Source: a virus
IMG/VR virus record: IMGVR_UViG_3300027714_000120
Location: 1-24,061 of that record
Length of the DNA: 24,061 nucleotides
Direction: 5' to 3' (one strand)
A model generated the notes under the pieces. The model made no database searches, was not told where the DNA came from, and saw only the letters and a list, made by a program, of their open reading frames with translations. A program made the translations under genes and the position numbers. Positions 7,635 to 14,424 of this stretch are shown piece by piece. How positions within the stretch are numbered: position 1 is the first letter of the stretch; each line of letters opens with the position of its first letter.

Positions 7635-10600
7635 TTATGTAATAATAGTTTTAACAATATCAACTATAGGTTTTATACCTGTTGCGCCTGTACCAGCTAC
7701 ATCATTAGAGATAGCAGTAGCATATAACGTAGTGGCTCTTTGCTCATCATTTTCATAAGCCTGTCTTAAATATGCAGCTTCGTCTCTTAATTCTTGCCAC
7801 ATAAAATTCTGATCGGCTGCTGAAATCTGAAAAGCTTTAGCAGCATTTTCTTGGTTAGTAGCATTCTGAGCTGCTGTATTAATAGTATTTGCTTGTCTAC
7901 GCCACTGTACATTTGATTGTTCTATAGCTTGAGCATTAGCAGTATTCCATTGATCTCTTTGTAAATCTTGTTGTTCGTTAAACGTATCAACTTGTACATC
8001 TATCTGGTTATTAAATTTATTTACATCTATAGCATTCCCAGCGTTTATAGCGGATACTCTATTTTTTTCAGCGGCATTAAACTGCGACATAGCATTACCT
8101 TGTGCAGCATTAAACTGTTCAATTTGAGAAGCTAGACTTTCATTAAACTGATTTACTTGGTTATCAGATGTTGCATTAAATTGTCTGGCTACATTTGTAG
8201 ACGCTTGATTAGATAATAATCTTTGCTGTTCTACTTGTGTGTCTAGTATTAATGCTTGTTGTTGATTACTTAAATCAGTCATATCTCTTTGTAAAAAATT
8301 CTGAGCTTGAGTAACAGCTAACTTAGTTCTTTGGTCTGCTGCTGCCATATCTAATCCTGCAAGTGCAGTAGCGTCTTGCATTATGCCCTGTTGTCTAGCA
8401 TTAAAATCAGCTAATGAAATACTTTGCATAAACTTACTGTTTGCTATTTCTACTTGTTGAGCATCAGAAAATTTATTTAAATCTATACGAGCCACCATAG
8501 CAGCATTCTCTACGGCCTTTTGTTGATCTGCACTTAATAATGCTGTGCCTAGTTGTGCTGCAATATTACCAGATGTCAAATTTGTTTGCATCCTAGCGTT
8601 CAGGTTAGCTAACTCTGTTTGCTGGGCTGTAGTTAGATTTTCTGAACCTGCTTGATTCCGCGAAGTTAAATTTGCCAACCTCATTTGCTGTTCATTACTA
8701 AGATTAGCTGTCTTCATTTGCTGATCAAAAGCAGCATTCTTAGATATAAAATCAGCAGCTACTTGCATCTCAGCAAGACGCTCTTGGTTTACAGCCGTCA
8801 TGTTTTGTTGTGCAGACTGATTCTGTATTTCTAAATTAGCTAATTCTATTTGCTGTCTATTGCCTAAATTCTGAGCTACAGAAGCATTTTCATTTTGTGC
8901 ATTAAGTTCAGCAGTTCTTTGTTGGTTTTGTAAATTAGTTAATCTTTGTTCTTGTTGCTGTTGGAAAGATAAAGTATCTCTCTCTTGTGTGAATTGACTT
9001 TGAAGAACTTTTAAATTCTGCGAGAACTGAGCAGTCTGCGATTCAGCAGTTTGCCTGTTAGCCAGATTGTTTAACCTTCTATTAGCTTCTGTTTGCGCTC
9101 TTTGAAGATTAGCCTGTTGCTCATTAGATAAGTTTTGGGCAGCTCTAGCCTGTAATGCTTGTGCATTGCTTTGTGCAATAGGTAAAGCACTTTGTATAAC
9201 AGCATTAAAAAGCGCATCTCTTCCTACTGTAGAAACATCCATGCCTCTTTGAGCAAGTCTTTGATTAATAGAATCAACAGCAGGTTTAGCCCATGTGGGT
9301 ATAGTGCCTGACTCCATCCCCGCTAATAGTGTTTCCATTTGTGAGGATACTAGAGCCTCTGGAGGAAGCGCGGCTATTGCTGCAATTACTTCAGGCGGCT
9401 CATTGTCTATTTGAGCAGTAACTTTTGCAGGGTCTTGAACTATAGATTGAGCAAGGCTAGAATTAATACCTGCTGTTTCAGCCGTAAATTTAATTGCAGC
9501 ATCTTGCGCTTCTATACCTGTGATTGCTCTACGTTGATAAGCATCATAGCCTATAGTATCTGTAATCTTAGCAGCTTCACTATCTGCAGCAACGCTTGTA
9601 AGTTCTGATCTAGTTTGTTTTTCAGCATCTGGTGTGGCTGACAAATTAACATCTTCTCTAAGATTTACTTTGTCTATAAAAGAACTATCGCTTATAACTA
9701 CATCAGTAGTTCTTTTAGCAAGACCGCTTTTAGCTTGGTTAAGACTAAATTGTGCGGCTTTTGTATTCGCAGTTAGTGCGCGTATTTCGTCTACTGTAAC
9801 TGGTGGACGATTTAAGTCTGTAGCAAATTGAGGACTGTTAAGAATATCTGCTAAGAAAGCATTATAATTAGCAGGAGACACTACACCTGCTTTTGCGGCT
9901 TTTGAAAGAGCTGCTTTTGCGGCTCTAAATGTAGGTGCGGGTACGGCTGTAGGAGGTGTAATATCTACATAAGCATCTAGTACTTCTACATCGCTATCTG
10001 GCGTAACTGTCCCTGTAGCTGAATCATCTATATCTACACTTGCTCTATCATCAAATAATAAAGCAGGGTCTACGCGATCATAGTCTTGAATAAACGCACC
10101 CGCAGCTTGTGATTCATCTACTGTTGTAGCGGGGTTATCTGTTACCCAAGGTTTAGTTGCAACATCTACGTTAGATAGTTGTACATCATCAGCAGCATTT
10201 AATGTAGCTGTATTTTCAGCAGAAGTAACTTCAGTAGCAGTATTAGCAGCATCAGCAGCGGCTTTAGCAGCGGCAGCGCGGGCAGCGGCTTCGGCAGCAG
10301 CGGCTTCAGCGGCAGCTTTTTCTGCGTCCATGTTACGGAATTCATAAGGAGTTTTAGTTGTTTCTCCAGTAACAGGATCAGTAGTTGTAGTGGCAGCATA
10401 AGGATCACGAGCTAATGAATCTGCATATGTATACTGCATATCTTGAACTTGTCCGGGTTCAAGAGGAGTTCTTCCGATTGGTTGTCCTGTCTGTACCGCT
10501 TCTCGTCTTCTTATTTCCTGCGTTACTTGGTCTGCTCTGACTCCAAATTGTGCGGCTGCTTGATCTGCTGTTACTGCTCCTGAAGCAATAGCATCTTGAA

Positions 10601-10982
10601 CTTGTTGTGTTTCAGCTTCGCTATAGTCACCATCAGCGGGTATAGCAGCAATAGAGGCACTAGTGTCTGCATTTATTGTTTTTAAATTAGTATTTACATA
10701 GTCTTCAGTTACGCCATATTGAGTTGCAAGGTCGGCAGCACTTATAGTACCTGCATTAAGACCAGCTACAGCAGTATCAAGATCAGATTGAGTGTAAGCT
10801 TGATTTGGGACGTTTGCTGCTGGTGGAGTAGTTGTTGCTGGTGGAGCAGTTGTCACTGGTGGCACATCAGGCTCTATTGTTCCTACTGTGCCTCCAATAC
10901 CCTCTACCCCATTATAGCCAACACGACCACCCTTACGATAGTCTTTTCTTTTCTTTTGCGCCCTTGCTCTTTTCTTAGCCAT
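7635..10982 (-). CDS. Large helical 11-mer repeat virion protein, 1115 aa
   Basis: The start at 10982 has TAGGA 7 bases upstream. Residues 1-22 are strongly basic with a GG motif (RAQKKRKDYRKGGRVGY). Residues 31-60 are a Pro/Thr linker. Residues 63-104 and 120-161 are two copies of a helix-turn-helix-like module, each with the pattern Ala-Asp-x-Ala-x-Gln-Tyr/Phe-Gly-Val. Residues about 218-250 are almost pure Ala/Glu/Lys. Residues 603-1053 form 41 consecutive 11-residue repeats without insertion or deletion, with Asn at position 4 in 27 of them. The last 62 residues leave the repeat and end in a small apolar tail (IVDIVKTIIT). Cys is absent. A long rod-like or bundle-forming internal virion protein is likely; a tape-measure-like role is possible, though a podovirus would not need one. 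Confidence 0.88.
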   Translation of the reverse strand: MAKKRARAQKKRKDYRKGGRVGYNGVEGIGGTVGTIEPDVPPVTTAPPATTTPPAANVPNQAYTQSDLDTAVAGLNAGTISAADLATQYGVTEDYVNTNLKTINADTSASIAAIPADGDYSEAETQQVQDAIASGAVTADQAAAQFGVRADQVTQEIRRREAVQTGQPIGRTPLEPGQVQDMQYTYADSLARDPYAATTTTDPVTGETTKTPYEFRNMDAEKAAAEAAAAEAAARAAAAKAAADAANTATEVTSAENTATLNAADDVQLSNVDVATKPWVTDNPATTVDESQAAGAFIQDYDRVDPALLFDDRASVDIDDSATGTVTPDSDVEVLDAYVDITPPTAVPAPTFRAAKAALSKAAKAGVVSPANYNAFLADILNSPQFATDLNRPPVTVDEIRALTANTKAAQFSLNQAKSGLAKRTTDVVISDSSFIDKVNLREDVNLSATPDAEKQTRSELTSVAADSEAAKITDTIGYDAYQRRAITGIEAQDAAIKFTAETAGINSSLAQSIVQDPAKVTAQIDNEPPEVIAAIAALPPEALVSSQMETLLAGMESGTIPTWAKPAVDSINQRLAQRGMDVSTVGRDALFNAVIQSALPIAQSNAQALQARAAQNLSNEQQANLQRAQTEANRRLNNLANRQTAESQTAQFSQNLKVLQSQFTQERDTLSFQQQQEQRLTNLQNQQRTAELNAQNENASVAQNLGNRQQIELANLEIQNQSAQQNMTAVNQERLAEMQVAADFISKNAAFDQQMKTANLSNEQQMRLANLTSRNQAGSENLTTAQQTELANLNARMQTNLTSGNIAAQLGTALLSADQQKAVENAAMVARIDLNKFSDAQQVEIANSKFMQSISLADFNARQQGIMQDATALAGLDMAAADQRTKLAVTQAQNFLQRDMTDLSNQQQALILDTQVEQQRLLSNQASTNVARQFNATSDNQVNQFNESLASQIEQFNAAQGNAMSQFNAAEKNRVSAINAGNAIDVNKFNNQIDVQVDTFNEQQDLQRDQWNTANAQAIEQSNVQWRRQANTINTAAQNATNQENAAKAFQISAADQNFMWQELRDEAAYLRQAYENDEQRATTLYATAISNDVAGTGATGIKPIVDIVKTIIT
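7824..9176 (-). repeat. Hendecad domain: 41 x 33 bp coding repeats
   Basis: Translated in 11-residue lines starting at residue 603 of the 1115-residue protein, the sequence stays in register for 41 lines. Examples are KTANLSNEQQM, RLANLTSRNQA, ELANLNARMQT, RQFNATSDNQV, NQFNESLASQI and EQFNAAQGNAM. Position 4 is Asn in 27 lines and Asp in 4. Lines 30 to 41 all carry Asn there. Gln is frequent at positions 9-10, and apolar residues favour positions 2, 5 and 11. The DNA copies are diverged, so the pattern is maintained at protein level. Confidence 0.85.
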
Positions 10983-10990
10983 AATAATTC

Positions 10991-11401
10991 CTATTTATTC
11001 CTTTCTACTTTACGGATTTTTTCTACTGTTCTCATGGAACCTAAGCCGAGCATACCAAGCAATACTGGCATCATAGTTGAGACATCAATCAATGGTATAA
11101 GTACATCTGATCCTGCTAAAGTCATTACAAAATTACCCATAGGAATTAAAATAAAATTCCCCGCAAGCCCCAGACAACAAGTCCATCCCACGGCCGGGCG
11201 CCATCCAGATACAAAAAGACTATTATTTTTTGCTTCTTCTTGGTTGACTGCAATCTGTGCCATGACCTGTTCTTGACCGTGTCTCTCAGCCATAGTTGCA
11301 ATTTCGTGACTAAGCTTCTCACGCAGGTCTTTATCCGCTATGCTTTTATCCAGCAAAGTTGAGATTGGCCCTACTAAACTATTAATAAAATTTAACATCA
11401 T
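10991..11401 (-). CDS. Holin, GTA-type three-TM family
   Basis: 136 residues. The N-terminal half (1-60) is charged and helical (LLDKSIADKDLREKLSHEIA). It is followed by SGWRPAVGWTCCLGLAGNF (about 65-83), then two more apolar segments (about 84-97 and 99-121) and a conserved-looking end, LGMLGLGSMRTVEKI. The SGWRP-x-x-GW entry into three short TM segments and the LGxGxxRTxEKI end match what I know of the 'holin of 3TMs, for gene-transfer release' family. It would oligomerise in the inner membrane and trigger lysis or release. Two ATG codons in a row (11401 and 11398) overlap the TGA of the 47-residue gene. The segment 11161-11220 is unusually GC-rich for this genome. Confidence 0.85.
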   Translation of the reverse strand: MMLNFINSLVGPISTLLDKSIADKDLREKLSHEIATMAERHGQEQVMAQIAVNQEEAKNNSLFVSGWRPAVGWTCCLGLAGNFILIPMGNFVMTLAGSDVLIPLIDVSTMMPVLLGMLGLGSMRTVEKIRKVERNK

Positions 11402-11541
11402 AATATGTAAGCTATAGCCAATAAGATTATAAGACCAATACCTATAGATATAAGTTCACGCCTTGGTGCGGTTACAGGCTCTCTAAGTTTTTCTTTAGTT
11501 TTAATAACAAGTGCTTTTAGTTTATCTAAAAAGTTTAACAT
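11398..11541 (-). CDS. 47-residue single-pass membrane protein
   Basis: This short frame begins at ATG 11541, inside the TAATG that ends the upstream 83-residue gene, and stops at TGA 11400-11398 inside the ATGATG that starts the holin. Both overlaps argue for a translated, coupled gene. It starts MLNFLDKLKALVIKTKEKLR, a basic amphipathic helix. A Pro/Arg turn (EPVTAPRREL) follows, then a C-terminal TM segment (ISIGIGLIILLAIAYIL) that ends at the membrane. The first residues resemble the start of the next gene (MLNFINSL), which could reflect duplication or chance. A holin partner, antiholin or pinholin-like role is possible from position and topology only. GAAAAA is the only purine run upstream, so expression probably relies on coupling. 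Confidence 0.75.
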   Translation of the reverse strand: MLNFLDKLKALVIKTKEKLREPVTAPRRELISIGIGLIILLAIAYIL

Positions 11542-11792
11542 TATTTTTCCCATCCCATGTAAATACCTATAGCTAGTGCAGTTAAAATTGCTGTTGTAAC
11601 GGCTCTGGCTATTGTATGGCCTACTGTTTGTTTAGTAGCTCTCCAAGTATCTAGTAAGCTTCTTAATTCTCTGACATCGTTAGGCGCGTCTATATCTGAA
11701 AGACCTACTTCTTTCAGTGCTTGTTTTGCACCTTCTTTAGCGGCCTGCTGTATAACTAATTTTATTTCTGCTTCAGTCATTTTAATTACCAT
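11541..11792 (-). CDS. Small membrane protein, DUF6127-like
   Basis: 83 residues: a charged, helical N-terminal half (EAEIKLVIQQAAKEGAKQAL, about 7-26), an acidic centre (DIDAPNDVRELRSLLDTWR), then one C-terminal TM helix (about 64-80, TTAILTALAIGIYMG). The pattern of EGAKQALKEVGL, then NDVRELRSLLDTWR, then a single TM matches small phage and prophage proteins that I associate with DUF6127; the name is from memory. The ATG at 11792 overlaps the previous gene's stop, with AAGG only 4 bases upstream; the in-frame ATG at 11780 is an alternative. It sits directly before a 47-residue TM protein and a holin, so a lysis-accessory role is reasonable but unproved. Confidence 0.8.
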   Translation of the reverse strand: MVIKMTEAEIKLVIQQAAKEGAKQALKEVGLSDIDAPNDVRELRSLLDTWRATKQTVGHTIARAVTTAILTALAIGIYMGWEK

Positions 11793-12064
11793 TTAACCTT
11801 ATCAGCCCAATAAGCAGCACTCATCTTACCCTTAGAAATATTTTTACCATGCCGAGCTTTAAAACTCTTTCTCTTTGCTTTCATCTTTGCAGACTCACCT
11901 GCTTTTGGTTTGCCTGCTGTGCTTGCTCCTTGCTCTCCAAAACGTATTACTTTTTGTTTACCGTTTGCACATGCTTTAACCACATGGGATTTTTTAGCGT
12001 GGCTAGGTGTACGCTTGGGTTTATTACAAGCCATTTTCTTTTTGTCTATCTTTTTAGTTGCCAT
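11786..12064 (-). CDS. Small basic conserved phage protein, 92 aa
   Basis: Start ATG 12064 has GAGG 6 bases upstream. The protein is extremely basic, with more than a quarter Lys and several Arg and His. It has two Cys (about 13 and 32), a central KVIRFGEQGASTAGKPKAGE segment, and an end I have seen in marine phage proteins, SFKARHGKNISKGKMSAAYWADKVKW in overlapping pieces. I know no function. Charge and size suit nucleic-acid or phospholipid binding, and the conserved C-terminal YWADKVKW looks like a folded determinant rather than random basic sequence. Its final codons overlap the start of the next gene by 7 bases. Confidence 0.82.
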   Translation of the reverse strand: MATKKIDKKKMACNKPKRTPSHAKKSHVVKACANGKQKVIRFGEQGASTAGKPKAGESAKMKAKRKSFKARHGKNISKGKMSAAYWADKVKW

Positions 12065-12065
12065 G

Positions 12066-12263
12066 TTAGTCCTCTTCTGGGTTTATTAATTCAAGAGTCA
12101 GGCTAGTTTTAAAAATGTCTAAAAGACCTATTAGGGACTCTAGAGGTAGTCCATCTTCTGAACATTTTATAACACATGCACTTAGTTCTTCTGATGCATT
12201 CGCTAATAGAAGATCAGAATTTTTAATCGGCAATGTTATTACATTATTATCATCCATAGTCAT
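12066..12263 (-). CDS. Small acidic hypothetical protein, 65 aa (or 63)
   Basis: There is no recognised family. The product is acidic and helical in its second half (GLPLESLIGLLDIFKTSLTLELI), with Cys at about 29 and 34. Two start codons are possible: ATG 12263, one base after the preceding stop, and ATG 12257 (MDDNN), which has AGGA 5 bases upstream and looks better placed. The frame is tightly packed between its neighbours, with a 1-base gap on each side, which supports translation. No TM segment or signal peptide is evident. Confidence 0.7.
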   Translation of the reverse strand: MTMDDNNVITLPIKNSDLLLANASEELSACVIKCSEDGLPLESLIGLLDIFKTSLTLELINPEED

Positions 12264-12264
12264 C

Positions 12265-12657
12265 CTAAAGATCGTCTAGTTCATCATGAGTAGTGCAATT
12301 ATTTATGGCTGTAATACTTGCATCTTTTACATCTTTAGCTGTGCTAATTAGTGATGGATTACCAGACCCATCTTTTAATTCAAGTTTAGTTTGTGCTATA
12401 ACTACTTCTTGGTAAATTCCTTTAGCTTCTAAAATTGCATCTATTTTTCTATCGTCTACAGAAATGTTTTCAATATTATAAACAATTTGAACGGGATCAG
12501 TAGTGAGGTCAAATGTATGCCCTGTATATACCTGTCGTTTATCTGTAATATCAGGATGTACTTCAACAGCATCTCTCCAGCCTTCTTCTCCAGAAGGGGG
12601 TTGTGTGTCCCAAACTTGGGTTACTGCATCATTTACAACCCGTACAAAATGACTCAT
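12265..12657 (-). CDS. Tail-fibre assembly/chaperone-like protein, 130 aa
   Basis: AAGGAG lies 6 bases before ATG 12657, and the start overlaps the preceding stop as ATGA. The N-terminus (FVRVVNDAVTQVWDTQPPSG, then EEGWRDAVEVHPDI) has the 'value plus expectation' look of small proteins encoded next to phage tail fibres, in which a short beta domain is followed by a helical C-terminus. The C-terminal half (about 70-130) is helical with spaced Asp/Lys. I place it with fibre-assembly or fibre-associated proteins by position, four genes after the fibre with related accessories between, and by general architecture. I cannot show a sequence match to a characterised chaperone. Confidence 0.72.
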   Translation of the reverse strand: MSHFVRVVNDAVTQVWDTQPPSGEEGWRDAVEVHPDITDKRQVYTGHTFDLTTDPVQIVYNIENISVDDRKIDAILEAKGIYQEVVIAQTKLELKDGSGNPSLISTAKDVKDASITAINNCTTHDELDDL

Positions 12658-14423
12658 ACAACTCTCCTTAATACTGTTTTTTTATGTAGACGCTCTTTAA
12701 TAGTGTTAAAAGGTTCTTCCCAATTATTAAACTTTTTCTGTCTAAACAATTTCATTGTATCATAGTAGGGACAAGTATCGCCCTCCTGTGCATAAAAAAA
12801 GTAAGGCATGATCGGAATAATCGTCCAAGTCTCAACGCCCATTGCAGCCGCTAAGTGGCTGACTGAAGTGCAGGAGGATATGACCAAATCACACGAGGCC
12901 GCAGCCTGTCGGGTATCTTCCCAAGAATCTAATGGCACTTGCTTAACCCAGCTAGGACAAGCCTCTGCACCTTCATCGCGCTGTAATGAGATAAACTCCG
13001 CATCAACGTCTTTCAGGGCATCAAACATAAGGTCATGCGGAAACTTTCTGTGATGTACATCTTCAAACTCTAGACTCCCTAGCCATCTAAGACCAATGCG
13101 TTTACGGAAACCTTTAATAGTTTTAGGTTTAGTAATATAGGCTTCACCCGTTAGGTCTTCTAACTCAAACCCAAGTGGCACAATAACCGACATACCTTGC
13201 ACATAGAAATTGTGGTAAACGCCGTGGCAGGCAAAATCCTGAACAACTGCGCTTACGCCTTCTACGTCTATGAATAGTGTTGTCAAAGGAGCCGAGCAAG
13301 ACACAATAACCTTACAGCCTCTAGCAGCAATGTGTTTGGCATAGCGTACTTGGTGTATCTGATCGCCAAGACCGCCTTCTAAATGAAGTAGCACTGTGCC
13401 TTTAGATTTTCCGTCCCACGGAGGTGCAGGTGAGTTAGGAAGTGGCGCTCCAAATATTCCTTCAATACGTCCACGATCCATTAACTGATAACCTTCCTGT
13501 ATCTTTCCTTGACGTAGTACATACCATCCACGATTAAAAGCTGCTCGGTGATTGTTTGGTTCTTCTTTTTTAATCTTCTGAGCTAACCGCCACCCCTCTG
13601 CAAAGTTACCCATCTTAGACGCGGATAACTGAAAGTCTAGGTCGCGTAGCTCAGGCACTGTGCGAGGCGTGTCTAGCCAGAACTCAGGCTGACAGAACAT
13701 GCTGTAGTGGTGCTTTAATACGTCTCGTGGGTCTTCGTTGTGTTGTTTGGCAAGGAAAGGCTGGATGTCATGCATTCCAGCATAACCATGTACTTCTTTA
13801 TCATTTTCTTGAAGACTAGTACCATCAATATTAGTCAAGTCGTATTCAAAATCATCTAACTCAAGAAAAGCATGTATGCGGTCAAGCTGTAATTTTGGAT
13901 TAGCAATTAAATCTTCGTACTCAATCAAACAAAAACAATCAGGATTAGAATTATAACCTGCTTGTAAAGAAAGATATGACCTTTTTAAATAACCTGATAA
14001 CCTGTCAGAATATATAAAATCATCAAGATTTTCAGGCTTTGCAATTCTTACAAAAGAAGCCATGCAGTCAGGTACTGAGCGTACAGTAGCAATAATCTTA
14101 GGCTTATTCCCTAAAACTTTTTCCATAATTTCCATAATTAATGGTATAGGCCAACCACGACTTTTATCTATAATAATTGAATGATCATAATCTGCGTAAA
14201 ACTCATTAACAACAGCGGTCATAGATTTAACTAATAATTCATAATTTTTCTCATTTGACGAAAGCAAACCTGTAGTGTTCCATGTAGTAGCCATTCCATT
14301 TAATGCAAATATTAAACCTGATGTAGCAGAAACATGGGTTTGTTTATTTTGATTAAGAATAGCAGACAACACAGTAGAACCTGAACGTGGTACACCTGAT
14401 AAAAAATGTAATTGTTTATTCAT
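12654..14423 (-). CDS. Sulfotransferase-TPR-glycosyltransferase fusion
   Basis: 589 residues. Residues about 5-250 are a PAPS-dependent sulfotransferase: the 5'-phosphosulfate loop SGVPRSGSTVL (9-19) follows a beta strand, and a 3'-phosphate site IIATVRSVPDCMASFVR (110-126) carries the expected Arg and Ser. Residues about 265-320 resemble TPR units (MGNFAEGWRLAQKIKKEEPN, then AAFNRGWYVLRQGKIQEGYQ). Residues about 342-575 resemble a GT-B glycosyltransferase of the heptosyltransferase (GT9)/TPR-linked type. These include LLHLEGGLGDQIHQVRYAK (345-363) and a C-terminal donor-site-like block, DLVISSCTSVSHLAAAMGVE (512-531). It lies two genes after the fibre and probably sulfates and glycosylates a virion protein or surface glycan; the substrate is unknown. 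GC is about 27-35% upstream of residue 200 and about 50% after it. Confidence 0.88.
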   Translation of the reverse strand: MNKQLHFLSGVPRSGSTVLSAILNQNKQTHVSATSGLIFALNGMATTWNTTGLLSSNEKNYELLVKSMTAVVNEFYADYDHSIIIDKSRGWPIPLIMEIMEKVLGNKPKIIATVRSVPDCMASFVRIAKPENLDDFIYSDRLSGYLKRSYLSLQAGYNSNPDCFCLIEYEDLIANPKLQLDRIHAFLELDDFEYDLTNIDGTSLQENDKEVHGYAGMHDIQPFLAKQHNEDPRDVLKHHYSMFCQPEFWLDTPRTVPELRDLDFQLSASKMGNFAEGWRLAQKIKKEEPNNHRAAFNRGWYVLRQGKIQEGYQLMDRGRIEGIFGAPLPNSPAPPWDGKSKGTVLLHLEGGLGDQIHQVRYAKHIAARGCKVIVSCSAPLTTLFIDVEGVSAVVQDFACHGVYHNFYVQGMSVIVPLGFELEDLTGEAYITKPKTIKGFRKRIGLRWLGSLEFEDVHHRKFPHDLMFDALKDVDAEFISLQRDEGAEACPSWVKQVPLDSWEDTRQAAASCDLVISSCTSVSHLAAAMGVETWTIIPIMPYFFYAQEGDTCPYYDTMKLFRQKKFNNWEEPFNTIKERLHKKTVLRRVV

Positions 14424-14424
14424 A

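Noticed and set aside
10199-10408. Minus-strand Leu-rich frame inside the 1115-residue gene
   Set aside because: It is a frame-shifted reading of the Ala/Glu-rich GCA/GCT codons as Leu codons and has no independent start signal.
10719-11276. Plus-strand 185-codon frame spanning the holin and the start of the 1115-residue gene
   Set aside because: The product is Ser/Cys/Trp-rich junk opposite two well-supported coding starts. It also crosses their junction.
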